A stretch of DNA of 62,267 bases from Pseudoruegeria aquimaris (GCF_900172235.1 NZ_FWFQ01000022.1:1-62267); one strand, 5' to 3'; counted from the stretch's first letter, positions 17,657 through 26,071 are shown. Made by a program: numbers and translations. The notes: generated from the sequence alone by a model not told the origin.

Positions 17657-18556
17657 TTATCCGCCATTATGGTCGTCCATCAGGTAGGTGGCTATCGCCC
17701 GGCGGTCCTCCTCGGTCAGGAAGCCGGTGCCGAATGCCACCACCTCGCCCATCGAGCCGCCAAAGGCGTCGCCGTCGGGGGTGATGCCGGTGCGCAGCGC
17801 ATAGGCCAGGCTGTCCACCGTCCAGCCCCTTTCCCGCAGGGTCTCGTGGTCGATCGCCGGGGCCTTGCCGCCGCCGGGCAGCGCGTCGTTGCCCTTGAAG
17901 TGCGCGGTATCCGACTTGCGCGCGCCGGCAAGGTTGCGCGCCGTGTGGCAGGCCGCGCAATGGGCCGCGCCCTCGACCAGCTCCCGGCCCCGGTTCCACA
18001 GATCGCCATTGCCCGCGACCGGCGCGGTGCGCGGCGGTTCCAGGAAGGCCGCGCGCCACAGTTTCAGCCCCCAGCGCTGGTTGAAGGGAAAGGCCATCTC
18101 ATGCGGCTTTGACGGCTCGGCCACTGGCGGCACCGTCTGGAACGCGGCCCAGAGGTCGGCGATGTCCTGGTCCGAGAAGTTGGCGTAGAACGGATAGGTG
18201 AAGGCCGGGTAATAAGGCTGGCCATCCGGCGACACGCCCTGCCGGACGGCGCGGGCGAACTCCTCCAGCGTCCAGCCGCCGATGCCATGCTCGGGATCGG
18301 TGGTCAGGTTCGGGGAATAGAGCGCCCCGAATGGCGTCTCCAGCTTCACCCCACCAGCCAGAGCCGCGCCGCCGCCGGCGGCATCGGTGTGGCAGGCAAT
18401 GCAGCCGCTGGCCCGCGCCAGGTAGGCGCCCCGGTTCACGTCGCCCTTCAGATCCAGCGAATCCAGCGGCTCACCGATCGGCCAGGCGATCACCGCCGCC
18501 ATCCCCGCCGCCACCGTGACGGCGGCGCCGAGGCCCAGTCGGAACATACGTCTCAT
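17657..18556 (-). CDS. Dihaem cytochrome c
   Basis: 299 residues with an N-terminal signal/anchor helix (~7-26). Two c-type haem motifs: CIACH (~52-56) and CAACH (~199-203). The spacing and VKLETPFGALYSPNLTTDPEHG resemble the cytochrome subunits of alcohol/aldehyde dehydrogenases and thiosulfate-type dihaem cytochromes. Could carry electrons to or from the adjacent multicopper oxidase or the respiratory chain. Confidence 0.87.
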   Translation of the reverse strand: MRRMFRLGLGAAVTVAAGMAAVIAWPIGEPLDSLDLKGDVNRGAYLARASGCIACHTDAAGGGAALAGGVKLETPFGALYSPNLTTDPEHGIGGWTLEEFARAVRQGVSPDGQPYYPAFTYPFYANFSDQDIADLWAAFQTVPPVAEPSKPHEMAFPFNQRWGLKLWRAAFLEPPRTAPVAGNGDLWNRGRELVEGAAHCAACHTARNLAGARKSDTAHFKGNDALPGGGKAPAIDHETLRERGWTVDSLAYALRTGITPDGDAFGGSMGEVVAFGTGFLTEEDRRAIATYLMDDHNGG

Positions 18557-18565
18557 GCCCGCCTC

Positions 18566-19153
18566 CTATTCCGACCGGAACCGGGTGTGGCAGGCCGAGC
18601 AGGCCTGGCTGAGCATCATGAACACCCCGTCGGCGGGCATCTCGGACAGTTCCTCGCGGCCGGGCACACCGCCCATCATGCCCGAGCCCATCATGGCGCC
18701 GCCGCCCGTCATCATGCCGGACCCCATCATCGAGCCGCCGCCCATCATGCCGGCGCCCTGCCCCGACCCGGCCATCATCAGCCCGTTGTCGGCGGCCAGC
18801 GCCAAGCCCTCGGCATAGGTGTGCAGCTGTTCGGCCAGATCCGAGAACGTGTCCCAGTCCTGCCAGATCTCGGGCTTGGCCTCGGAGGGCTTGCCCGCCG
18901 TGCCTTCGGGGAACAGTTTCGTCAGCGACTCGCCCGCGTGGCGGCCGATCTTCTCGGCCTCGCGCCGCACGGTGGCCGCGTCATAGGGCACCTTGCCCTG
19001 CATCATCGGCGTCAGCACCTTCATGCTGTCCTTCATGGCCGACATGCCGTCCATGCGTTCCTTCACGATACCCGTCGCGCCGCCATGGGCAAAGGCCGCC
19101 GCGGCAATCACAGACGCCGCCACGGCGCCCGTCGTCAGTTTCAGAATGTTCAT
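18566..19153 (-). CDS. Cytochrome c'-like protein with Met-rich insertion
   Basis: 195 residues with a signal peptide (MNILKLTTGAVAASVIAAAAFA). Four-helix-bundle cytochrome c' pattern: RMDGMSAMKDSMKVLTPMM near the N-terminus and a C-terminal CSACH near residue 187. Between the last two helices lies a Gly/Met/Ser repeat (GMMGGGSMMGSGMM and following, ~132-158) not normal for cytochrome c'. The ATG at 19153 is chosen as the signal-peptide start. The insertion looks like a soft-metal ligand cluster. Confidence 0.85.
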   Translation of the reverse strand: MNILKLTTGAVAASVIAAAAFAHGGATGIVKERMDGMSAMKDSMKVLTPMMQGKVPYDAATVRREAEKIGRHAGESLTKLFPEGTAGKPSEAKPEIWQDWDTFSDLAEQLHTYAEGLALAADNGLMMAGSGQGAGMMGGGSMMGSGMMTGGGAMMGSGMMGGVPGREELSEMPADGVFMMLSQACSACHTRFRSE

Positions 19154-19206
19154 CGTCTTGTCCTGTATGTCTGCTTCAATGCGCCCCAAAGGGGGCAGGT
19201 CTTGAG

Positions 19207-19548
19207 TCAGGACAGGACGCGCGGCGGTGGTGGATCGAAACTGGTGACGGCCAGCGCCCGGCCCCGCCCCCTTGGGATGGCTTGCGTTTCGATGGTCGCG
19301 AACGGCTCGGGCGCGGCCGGGGCCACCGTGAACATCGCGACCGCGTTGCAAAAGACGCCGCCGTGGCAATGGCCGGGATGGCCCTTGTCGGCGTGATCGG
19401 GATCGGGCGCATCAAGCTGCTGCGGCGCGTGCACCACCCCGTCGCCGCCATGGGCATGGGCCGGCTCGGGCGCGATCAGAAGCCCGGCAAGGAACAGCCC
19501 CACCGCCAGCATCCAATACCCGACTGCCCTGCCCCAAAAACCTGTCAC
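19207..19548 (-). CDS. Small exported His/Cys protein (paralogue of the one at 9282)
   Basis: 113 residues with signal peptide (GYWMLAVGLFLAGLLIAPEPAHA). The mature part has HGGDGVVH, HADKGHPGHCHGGVFC and a Pro-rich end (FDPPPPRVLS). The GTG start lies 3 bases after the preceding cytochrome stop. Overall layout matches the 9282-9650 product. Likely a periplasmic metal-binding or regulatory small protein; function unproven. Confidence 0.55.
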   Translation of the reverse strand: MTGFWGRAVGYWMLAVGLFLAGLLIAPEPAHAHGGDGVVHAPQQLDAPDPDHADKGHPGHCHGGVFCNAVAMFTVAPAAPEPFATIETQAIPRGRGRALAVTSFDPPPPRVLS

Positions 19549-19551
19549 GGT

Positions 19552-20000
19552 TCAGTTGATCCCGTTCTCGCGCTGCAATTCCCTGACATATGCCACGATG
19601 CCCTTGACATCCCCACGGGTCAAGCCGTCGACCGGCGGCATGTTGCCGAAGCGCCAGTGATGCGCCCGCACGCCGTTCTGCACCGCCAGGAAAAACGCCT
19701 CGTCGGAATGGTGGCTCGGCTCGTAGATCTTGTGCACCAGCGGCGGCGCCGAGCCTTCCAGCCCCGTCGCATTGGCGCCGTGACAGGCGGCGCATTTGGC
19801 GTCGAAGGCCGCCTTGCCCGTGGCCGCCAGCGGGCTGAACTCGGCCGGAACGCGCACCTCGGCGATCGGATCCCCCGGCGACAGCGAAGAGGTGTCCGGC
19901 ACCGCCATCGAATGCCCGCGGGCTGCTGGTTGAGGTTGTAGACGAAAGCGACGCCGCCCGCCACGAGCACGCCGCCGATCAGAAGTGTCAGCTTGTCCAT
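19552..20000 (-). pseudogene. Cytochrome c with a probable 1-base deletion near its N-terminus
   Basis: The ATG at 20000 opens MDKLTLLIGGVLVAGGVAFVYNLNQQPAG, an N-terminal anchor helix, but that frame then leaves the gene. The other frame encodes the haem domain (CAACH, HHWRFGNMPPVDGLT, VKGIVAYVREL). Adding one base to the C-run at about 19914-19917 restores a single 149-residue protein (QQPAG-HSMAVPDTSS). Either a sequencing error in a homopolymer or a real frameshift. The internal ATG at 19908 would give a haem protein without export signal, which could not mature. Confidence 0.75.
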
Positions 20001-20056
20001 TCCAGTCGTTCAGTCTGTTTTAGAAGGTTGGTTCATATCACGGAACGCGCAGAAAG

Positions 20057-20638
20057 TCAGATCAGCTTGACCTGCGTGCCGACCCTGGCCAGCGCAAACA
20101 ACTCGGCAATCTGCTCGTTGTAGAGCCCGATGCAGCCGTTCGATGATTTCCGCCCGATCTTGCGCGTGTCGTTGGTTCCGTGGATGCGGTAATACTGCCA
20201 GCTGAGATACAGCGCGTGGGTGCCCAGCGGGTTTTCGGGCCCCGGCCCGACATAGTCGGGCCATTCCGGGTTGCGCTTCTTCATCGAAGGCGTCGGCCGC
20301 CAGGACGGCCCTTCGACCTTGCGGATGATCCTGGTATAGCCCAGCTTCGTCAGTTCTTCCGAGAGAGGGACACTGGTGGGATACATCCGGTAGACGCGTT
20401 CATCCTCGGACCAGTATTGCAGCACCTTGGACTGCGTGTCCGACAGGATGACGCCGTTTTCCAGAGAATCGAAATGGTCCTGCCACCGCGCGGCGCGGAA
20501 CGCCGAGATGTTGCGGCGCGCGCCCGCCACCGCATCGGATTGCGCCCAGACGGCGGGCGCCGGAAACAACGCCATTGCCGCCGTCCCGGCGATCACCGCG
20601 CGACGTGAAGGCTTCCGTCCCGTTCTGCCTTGTCCCAT
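20057..20638 (-). CDS. L,D-transpeptidase (YkuD type) 1
   Basis: 193 residues with a Tat-like leader (RRAVIAGTAAMALFPAPAVWA). YkuD catalytic region: HGTNDTRKIGRKSSNGCIGL with the nucleophilic Cys in SNGCIGL (~170). Forms 3-3 peptidoglycan cross-links or anchors proteins in the periplasm. First gene after a CueR-type promoter and head of the run ending at the DsbA-like gene. E. coli L,D-transpeptidases are reported to be copper-inhibited, which makes a copper-induced copy meaningful. Confidence 0.88.
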   Translation of the reverse strand: MGQGRTGRKPSRRAVIAGTAAMALFPAPAVWAQSDAVAGARRNISAFRAARWQDHFDSLENGVILSDTQSKVLQYWSEDERVYRMYPTSVPLSEELTKLGYTRIIRKVEGPSWRPTPSMKKRNPEWPDYVGPGPENPLGTHALYLSWQYYRIHGTNDTRKIGRKSSNGCIGLYNEQIAELFALARVGTQVKLI

Positions 20639-20684
20639 GCCTGCCTCCCGGGGTCTTTGATGGCCACTACCGGTTCGAATTCCC

Positions 20685-20715
20685 CAGATACCCGCTTCCC
20701 GCGCTGGAAGGTCAA
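20685..20715 (-). promoter_or_regulatory. CueR-type promoter/operator for the L,D-transpeptidase/cytochrome operon
   Basis: Minus strand: TTGACC (20710-20715), 19-bp spacer with TTCCAGCGCGGGAA, -10 TATCTG (20685-20690). The first ATG lies 47 bases downstream. One mismatch in the second half-site (GGGAA for TGGAA). Confidence 0.8.
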
Positions 20716-20822
20716 CAGCTTTTCGGCTCACAAGGGTGTGACTTTCCGCCCAGCGGCCCCAACCGAATTGCAAGTGGCCCCGCTGAATGCCAATGTGACC
20801 ATGGACACGAAGCCGTAAGGAA

Positions 20823-21113
20823 ATGGAATTGCACCAGATGACAGCCACACGATTTTTCCGGACCCTGCCCATGCTCGCAGTCGTCGCGGGCTGCGCGACC
20901 ACCGATCCGATTGCGGGCGATGATGAACCGGGAACCCCGGCAACCCTGCCCGACAGCGTCATCGCCATGGCCGCCCCCTCGCAAGACCTGAGCATGGTGC
21001 GCCTCATGCCCGAAGACGGCTGCTACTGGTATCGACACGTCGGTCCGGTCGAAATCACCTATCTGCCCCTGCGCACCACCGACGGCCGTCCGATCTGCAC
21101 GCGCGTTCAGTGA
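20823..21113 (+). CDS. Small putative lipoprotein
   Basis: 96 residues (or 91 if the ATG at 20838 is used). The lipobox VAGC occurs near residue 23 after a hydrophobic leader (RTLPMLAVVAGC). The mature part is short, with EDGCYWYRHVGPVEITYLPL and a C-terminal RPICTRVQ, giving two cysteines that may form a disulfide. The start is ambiguous: AAGGAA directly abuts the first ATG. Family not recognised. Confidence 0.55.
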   Translation: MELHQMTATRFFRTLPMLAVVAGCATTDPIAGDDEPGTPATLPDSVIAMAAPSQDLSMVRLMPEDGCYWYRHVGPVEITYLPLRTTDGRPICTRVQ

Positions 21114-21123
21114 GGCCCGCGCC

Positions 21124-21780
21124 TCACCCCGTCGCGGTCACGTAACGCTCGGCCGGGTAGAGATGCGCCGTGGCCCCGGTCGAAACCCTTTCATACAGCC
21201 CGATGATATGCGCCATCACCATCCGCACGCAGCCGGAACTGGCGCGGCCGCCGATCGAGCGTGGGTAAGGCGTGCCATGGATGCGCAGATAGGTGTCGCG
21301 GTTGCCCTCGTACAGGTAGAAGGCCCGCGACCCCAGCGGGTTGGTCGGTCCGCCCGGCACTCCATCGGCGAATTGGGCATACTCCTCCGGGTCGCGCCGG
21401 ATCATGTCCGCCGTGGGCGTCCAGCGCGGCCATTTCGCCTTGCGCTTGATGGTGTAAACGCCGGCTTCGTACAGGTTGCCCCGTGCGATCGCCACGCCAT
21501 AGCGCATCGCCGTCCAGCCGTCCTCGATGAAATAAAGATAGCGCGCCACCGCATCCACATGGATGTCCCCCGGCACCAATGACCGGTTGGTTTCGACGCG
21601 CTGGGGCAGAAAACGCGGATGCAGCCCCCACGGGTTCGAGGTGGCCGGGTCATAGTTCGCAGGCGTCACCTGCGCATCCCACGCCGCCCATTGCGACGCG
21701 GTCGATGCCATCGCCGCCCCACCGATCGGCGGCGAGAACAGCGCAAGCGAGCTTGCAATGAAATGTCGTCTGGTCAGCAT
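21124..21780 (-). CDS. L,D-transpeptidase (YkuD type) 2
   Basis: 218 residues with a Tat-like leader (RRHFIASSLALFSPPIGGAAMA). Substrate-entry segment VPGDIHVDAVARYLYF, then the YkuD core ending in HGTPYPRSIGGRASSGCVRM with catalytic Cys in SSGCVRM (~187). Related to, but clearly diverged from, the first copy at 20057. It reads convergently with the lipoprotein gene. No CueR-type dyad is visible in its ~90-bp upstream gap. Confidence 0.88.
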   Translation of the reverse strand: MLTRRHFIASSLALFSPPIGGAAMASTASQWAAWDAQVTPANYDPATSNPWGLHPRFLPQRVETNRSLVPGDIHVDAVARYLYFIEDGWTAMRYGVAIARGNLYEAGVYTIKRKAKWPRWTPTADMIRRDPEEYAQFADGVPGGPTNPLGSRAFYLYEGNRDTYLRIHGTPYPRSIGGRASSGCVRMVMAHIIGLYERVSTGATAHLYPAERYVTATG

Positions 21781-21872
21781 GGCTGGCCCTCCTGTCACCT
21801 TGGACTCCGACAATTCCAAACCGGGCGCGGCAAGTCCACTCACATCTTCGTTGTGGGGCGCGACGCGCCCTT

Positions 21873-23396
21873 CTACCGCCCGCCGAGGCGTGCGGCGATG
21901 AAACCGGCAAAGGGGGCGATGTCCCCCGCCACACTGGCAGTTTCCAGCGCGGCCATGTAGCCGGCCCGGTCCTGCACCCGGATCACCGTCCAGCGATAGC
22001 CGCCCGAGGCCAGCATCACATTCATCAGGAACCGGGCCATGCGGCCGTTGCCGTCCGGAAAGGGATGCACATAGCCCAGCATCCAGTGTCCCAGAACCGC
22101 GCGAACGGCGGGTTCCTCTTCCTGTTCGAGCAGGCCGAACAGCGCCTCCATCGCGTCCGGCACCACCTCGGCCCGGGGCGGAACGTGACGCGAGGCGCGG
22201 ATATAGACCGGCTGATCGCGGTAGCCCGCCAGATCCTGCGGCTTCAGCATGCCCGCCGCCACCGAGGGGGCGAAGAGTTGCAGATACCACTCCCCTGCCC
22301 TCTCACGCACGCGCTGCCCCGGATGCGCGCCGTCGAGAATCGCACCGATATCCTGGCGGACCCGCTCGAAAGCCTGGAAATACCCGCGCGCCGCAAGGGC
22401 GTCCCGGTCGCGGCGGTCCCGGTCACGGGTTTCCGGATCCCAGTGCCCGTGCCGGACCCGCTCGACCAGCTCGGGCGTGACGCTGTAGCCCTCGATCGAC
22501 AGCGAGTGATAGGCGTCCTGTTCATAGCTGTCCCGAACGTCGCGCAGATAGGCCGCCTTGTCGGCCGGCAGGCCGGGCGGTGGCGGCATTTGCGCCAGAA
22601 CCACCTGCCTGTGCGCCTGCCACAAGGCCTCGAGCCGCCCGGCGATCGGGGCCCGCGGTCTGGCGGCGGACACCACGTTGGCGTCTTCCGAGAACGGGTC
22701 GCTCTCGCGCACGTCATACCCGGCCGCCGTCATCGTCCTGACGATCCGGTCGGCCTGATCGGGCCGGCCGATGCGCCGCAAAGCGCCCGCGATCCGGCCC
22801 GCGACGACCGTGTGCCCGCCTTCGAGCAGCCGCGACAGCAGCGGCGAGGACGGCTCCAGCGAGGCCAGCGCCACCTGCACCTCGACCGGATGGCGCTGAA
22901 AGAACGCCTCGGGCACCCTTATCAATGCCGCCTCGACGGTGTAGAGGCGCAGCCCCTCGCGCAGCGCCAGATCGGCGGGCGGTGGCATCTCCTTCTGCTT
23001 CAGGTCATAGATCGAGGTGCCGAACAAAAGCTCGGTCCGGTTGTTGCTGGCCCTGGGCGAGCAGACGACCACCTGCGCGGGAACTTGCGTCGCCTCGGCC
23101 TGCAGCATCAGGGACTGTTCCGGGGACAAATGCCACTCCGCCCCGAACCGCGCCTCGCAATATTCGGCGCAGAAGGCCCAGAACGAGGAATACCACGGCG
23201 TCGTGTCACCCGGTTCCGTCTGCGGGCTGGTGGACATCCACCACCCCTTGATGACCTCGGTCAGAAAGCCGTTGTCGCGCAGCCGCTCGCGATGGGTGCG
23301 GCCGAGTTCGCCCGACCGGAACACCCTGCGGCCACCCGATTGCAGCTTTTGCAGCGCCTCGAGCGATGCTGCCAGTTTTTCCTGCGGGGTAGCGAT
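21873..23396 (-). CDS. Fic-domain protein with apparent ATC start codon
   Basis: About 507 residues. The C-terminal Fic domain carries HPFPDGNGRMAR (~452-463) and an upstream inhibitory motif SLSIEG (S-x-x-x-E-G), as in class II Fic AMP-transferases. The N-terminal part (TPQEKLAASLEALQKLQ, GRTHRERLRDNGFLTEVIKGWW) is conserved in this family, yet its natural start codon reads ATC (23394-23396) with GAGG 7 bases upstream; the next standard start is GTG at 23324. The enzyme would modify proteins, often with AMP. No antitoxin partner is seen, consistent with built-in inhibition. Confidence 0.8.
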   Translation of the reverse strand: MATPQEKLAASLEALQKLQSGGRRVFRSGELGRTHRERLRDNGFLTEVIKGWWMSTSPQTEPGDTTPWYSSFWAFCAEYCEARFGAEWHLSPEQSLMLQAEATQVPAQVVVCSPRASNNRTELLFGTSIYDLKQKEMPPPADLALREGLRLYTVEAALIRVPEAFFQRHPVEVQVALASLEPSSPLLSRLLEGGHTVVAGRIAGALRRIGRPDQADRIVRTMTAAGYDVRESDPFSEDANVVSAARPRAPIAGRLEALWQAHRQVVLAQMPPPPGLPADKAAYLRDVRDSYEQDAYHSLSIEGYSVTPELVERVRHGHWDPETRDRDRRDRDALAARGYFQAFERVRQDIGAILDGAHPGQRVRERAGEWYLQLFAPSVAAGMLKPQDLAGYRDQPVYIRASRHVPPRAEVVPDAMEALFGLLEQEEEPAVRAVLGHWMLGYVHPFPDGNGRMARFLMNVMLASGGYRWTVIRVQDRAGYMAALETASVAGDIAPFAGFIAARLGGR

Positions 23397-23818
23397 CGGA
23401 GAACCTCACGTTTTTCGTGTTGTGGTTTTACAAGTAAATTCCGCTGTATTGATGCAAGTCTAATCTGCTGCATCACTGCAAGTCAAATCTGCGGATCCCG
23501 AAAATCTCGGGTGCCATCAGCACTTTGCCCGCCGCGAGTCGCCCCGCAACCGCCCCGGGCGATTCGAAATCGGCCAGGGCTGGCAAAACCCGGCCGGACG
23601 GCTCAACCAGCCGCAGCCGGCATCCTTGCTCTCGAGAGGGCAAAAATTTTTCTTATTTTTCAATGCTTTAAGCAAAATATTGTGATGCTGTCCCTACATG
23701 ATACAAGATGTGGACAACAAGAAAGACTCTCCGGTTTTTCAAGAATTTGTTGCCAAGCCCCCCTCGCCTTGCTTAAAAAAACGGTAAAAACAGCGTTGGC
23801 GAAAAACAGCGTTACTGA
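23397..23818. promoter_or_regulatory. repA upstream region with direct repeats
   Basis: 422 bp without a convincing gene. Direct repeats TGCAAGTC(T/A)AATCTGC begin at 23454 and 23478; AAAAACAGCGTT occurs at 23786-23797 and 23802-23813, each holding an AAC-AGC-GTT dyad. An AT-rich stretch around 23642-23710 may hold the repA promoter. The repeats just before repA are candidates for the RepA/RepB autorepression site. Confidence 0.5.
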
Positions 23819-25006
23819 ATGAGGGCGGCAGTGGCAAATTCGATCCACATCAACGAGCGTATCCGCGAGAACGCCGAAAACCTGAGCGCGGCGCTGCAAA
23901 GCCACATGCTCAAGGTGTTTGCGCCGGACGCCCGCAAGGAATTGCGCCGTTTCAGCGCCGGAGAAGCCGCCGAACTGCTGGGCATTTCCACCAGCTTCCT
24001 GCGCAAGCTGCATTTCGACAACCGCATTCCCGACGTGCATACCACGCCCGGCGGCCGGCGCCACTATTCGGCCGAGGATCTTCTGGCCATCCGCAAGGAA
24101 CTGGAATCCACCGCCAAGTCGCCCGGCGCCTATCTGAAAGGCCGCCGTCCCGGCGACAAGGTGCAGGTCCTGTCCTTTCTCAACTTCAAGGGCGGCTCGG
24201 GCAAGACCACCAGCGCCATTCACACCGCGCAGCGGCTGGCGCTCAAGGGCTATCGCGTGCTGGCGGTCGATATCGACCCGCAGGCCTCGCTGACCACGCT
24301 GTTCGGCTATCGGCCCGAATATGATTTCCTGGAATCGGGCACGATCTATGACGCGATCCGCTACGAAGACCCCCTGCCCCTCTCGCAGATCATCCGGACA
24401 ACCTTTTTCACCGGCATCGACCTGGCCCCCGGCGGCCTGATCCTGCAGGAATTCGAACACGAAACCCCGCAGGCCCTGATCCACAACGTCCAGCCCGCCT
24501 TTTTCGCCCGCATGGCGATGGCGCTGCAGGAGGTCGAGGCCGATTACGACGTGATCATCTTCGATTGCCCGCCGCAGCTGGGCTATCTGACCATGTCGGC
24601 GCTGTGCGCCTCGACCGGCGTGATGATCACGGTGGTTCCGAACATGCTCGACGTCGCCTCGATGTCGCAGTTCCTGCAGATGAGCGCCGAGCTGCTCGAC
24701 GTGGTGGCCAATGCCGGCGCTTCGATGGAGTTCGACTTTCTGCGCTTTCTCATCAACCGCTACGAACCCAGCGACGGGCCGCAACAGCAGGTGGTGGCCT
24801 TTCTGCGCCAGCTGTTCGGGAACGAGGTCATGGTGGCGCCGATGCTGAAATCGACCGCGATCTCGGATGCCGGTCTGACGCAACAGACCATTTACGAGGT
24901 CGAACGCTCGCAATTCCACCGCAACACCTATGACCGCGCGGTGGATTCACTGAATCTCGTCAATGACGAGATCGAGTCGCTGCTGCAACAGGCATGGGGG
25001 CGCTGA
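23819..25006 (+). CDS. repA: Plasmid partitioning protein RepA (ParA-type)
   Basis: 395 residues from the ATG at 23819; a GTG at 23831 with GAGGG five bases upstream is an alternative. N-terminal MerR-like HTH (FSAGEAAELLGISTSFLRKL, ~45-64), then a ParA ATPase with deviant Walker A KGGSGKTT (124-131) and VLAVDIDPQASLTTLFG. Segregates the plasmid with RepB and represses the operon. The stop overlaps repB by one base (TGATG). Confidence 0.95.
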   Translation: MRAAVANSIHINERIRENAENLSAALQSHMLKVFAPDARKELRRFSAGEAAELLGISTSFLRKLHFDNRIPDVHTTPGGRRHYSAEDLLAIRKELESTAKSPGAYLKGRRPGDKVQVLSFLNFKGGSGKTTSAIHTAQRLALKGYRVLAVDIDPQASLTTLFGYRPEYDFLESGTIYDAIRYEDPLPLSQIIRTTFFTGIDLAPGGLILQEFEHETPQALIHNVQPAFFARMAMALQEVEADYDVIIFDCPPQLGYLTMSALCASTGVMITVVPNMLDVASMSQFLQMSAELLDVVANAGASMEFDFLRFLINRYEPSDGPQQQVVAFLRQLFGNEVMVAPMLKSTAISDAGLTQQTIYEVERSQFHRNTYDRAVDSLNLVNDEIESLLQQAWGR

Positions 25007-25974
25007 TGGCACGCAAAGGCATTCTGACGACCGAAATCACCAAACCCGAGGCCGAGGCCAGGACGCCCGGCGCGAAACCACGGATGATGCCGCGCGGGGC
25101 CGTCGGCGCGTTGCAATCCTCGCTGTCGAAGCTGCAGGAAAACGCGGTGCAGGAGATCGACTGCGCCCTGATCGACGATGCCGGGTTCGAAGACCGGCTG
25201 GGGCTGGACAGCGACGCGCAACGGCAACTTGTGGACAGCCTGCGCAGCTACGGCCAGCAGGTTCCGGTGCTGCTGCGCCCGCATCCCGAGAAACCCGGCC
25301 GGTTCGAGATCGTCTATGGGCGCCGCCGCCTGATGGCGCTGAAGGAACTGGGCCTGCCGGTCAAGGCGATGGTGCGCCAGCTGGACGATCACGCGCTGGT
25401 CATGGCGCAGGGGCAGGAAAACACCTCGCGGCAGGATCTGTCCTTCATCGAAAAGGCCAGTTTCGCCGCCCAGCTGGACGAGGCCGGCTATGACCGGCCG
25501 ACAATCGCCGCGGCGCTGTCGATCGACATGCCGATGCTGTCGCGCCTTCTGAAAGTGGGCAAGGCCTTCCCCCTGCCCTTCCTGCGCCAGATCGGCTCGG
25601 CCCCGGACATCGGCCGCGACCGCTGGCTGGCCCTGGCCGAGGCGCTGAAGGACAAGGCCGCGCTGAGCCGCGCCAACACCTTCATGAACCGCCCCGACTT
25701 TCTGACGCTGGAGTCAAACGCCCGGTTCGAGGCGGTGCTGAAGCATGTCACCGCCCGGCCCGAGCCCGGCAACAAGCCCCGGCCGGCCAAGCCGCGCACC
25801 CTGCGCAACGGCGACGGCAAGGCGCTGGCCGACATCCGCCAGACCGCCCGGGGCGTGACGCTCAACATTCCCGCCCGCAACGCCGAAGGCTTCGACCGCT
25901 GGTTCGAAACCCATGCCGAGGCGCTGCTGGCCGAACTTCACGACCGCTGGAAAAACGAACGGTCGGAAGACTGA
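25006..25974 (+). CDS. repB: Plasmid partitioning protein RepB (ParB-type)
   Basis: 322 residues starting MARKG. ParB N-terminal domain with VYGRRRLMALKELG (~103-116) and the NTP-binding/box II region GQENTSRQDLSFIEKASFA (~134-152), followed by an HTH (RPTIAAALSIDMPMLSRLLK). Binds the centromere-like parS site. The ATG at 25006 is chosen because it overlaps the repA stop and MARKG is the usual RepB start. Confidence 0.95.
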   Translation: MARKGILTTEITKPEAEARTPGAKPRMMPRGAVGALQSSLSKLQENAVQEIDCALIDDAGFEDRLGLDSDAQRQLVDSLRSYGQQVPVLLRPHPEKPGRFEIVYGRRRLMALKELGLPVKAMVRQLDDHALVMAQGQENTSRQDLSFIEKASFAAQLDEAGYDRPTIAAALSIDMPMLSRLLKVGKAFPLPFLRQIGSAPDIGRDRWLALAEALKDKAALSRANTFMNRPDFLTLESNARFEAVLKHVTARPEPGNKPRPAKPRTLRNGDGKALADIRQTARGVTLNIPARNAEGFDRWFETHAEALLAELHDRWKNERSED

Positions 25975-26014
25975 CGACAGGTGAAACAAGAAACAGGAGG
26001 CACGAGCAGGAGAT

Positions 26015-26066
26015 AAAAAAGCCCCCCAGGACATGCATCCCGGAAGGCCCTTTTCAAACTTAGCAT
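26015..26066 (-). ncRNA. Predicted antisense ctRNA (inc-alpha type) between repB and repC
   Basis: The minus strand carries a complete small transcription unit of about 50 nt. A promoter (26072-26100) is followed by an 11-bp perfect stem-loop and a T6 run (plus-strand A-run at 26015-26020). Position, size and orientation match the repABC counter-transcribed RNA that limits RepC synthesis and sets incompatibility. Exact 5' end inferred. Confidence 0.8.
26021..26048 (-). terminator. Rho-independent terminator of the ctRNA
   Basis: On the minus strand GCCTTCCGGGA and TCCTGGGGGGC pair over 11 bp (three G-U pairs) around the loop TGCATG, followed by six Ts (complement of 26015-26020). Confidence 0.8.
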
Positions 26067-26071
26067 CTTTG

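Noticed and set aside
22065..23822. 585-residue plus-strand ORF
   Set aside because: Antisense to the Fic gene and the repA leader; composition is that of a shadow frame.
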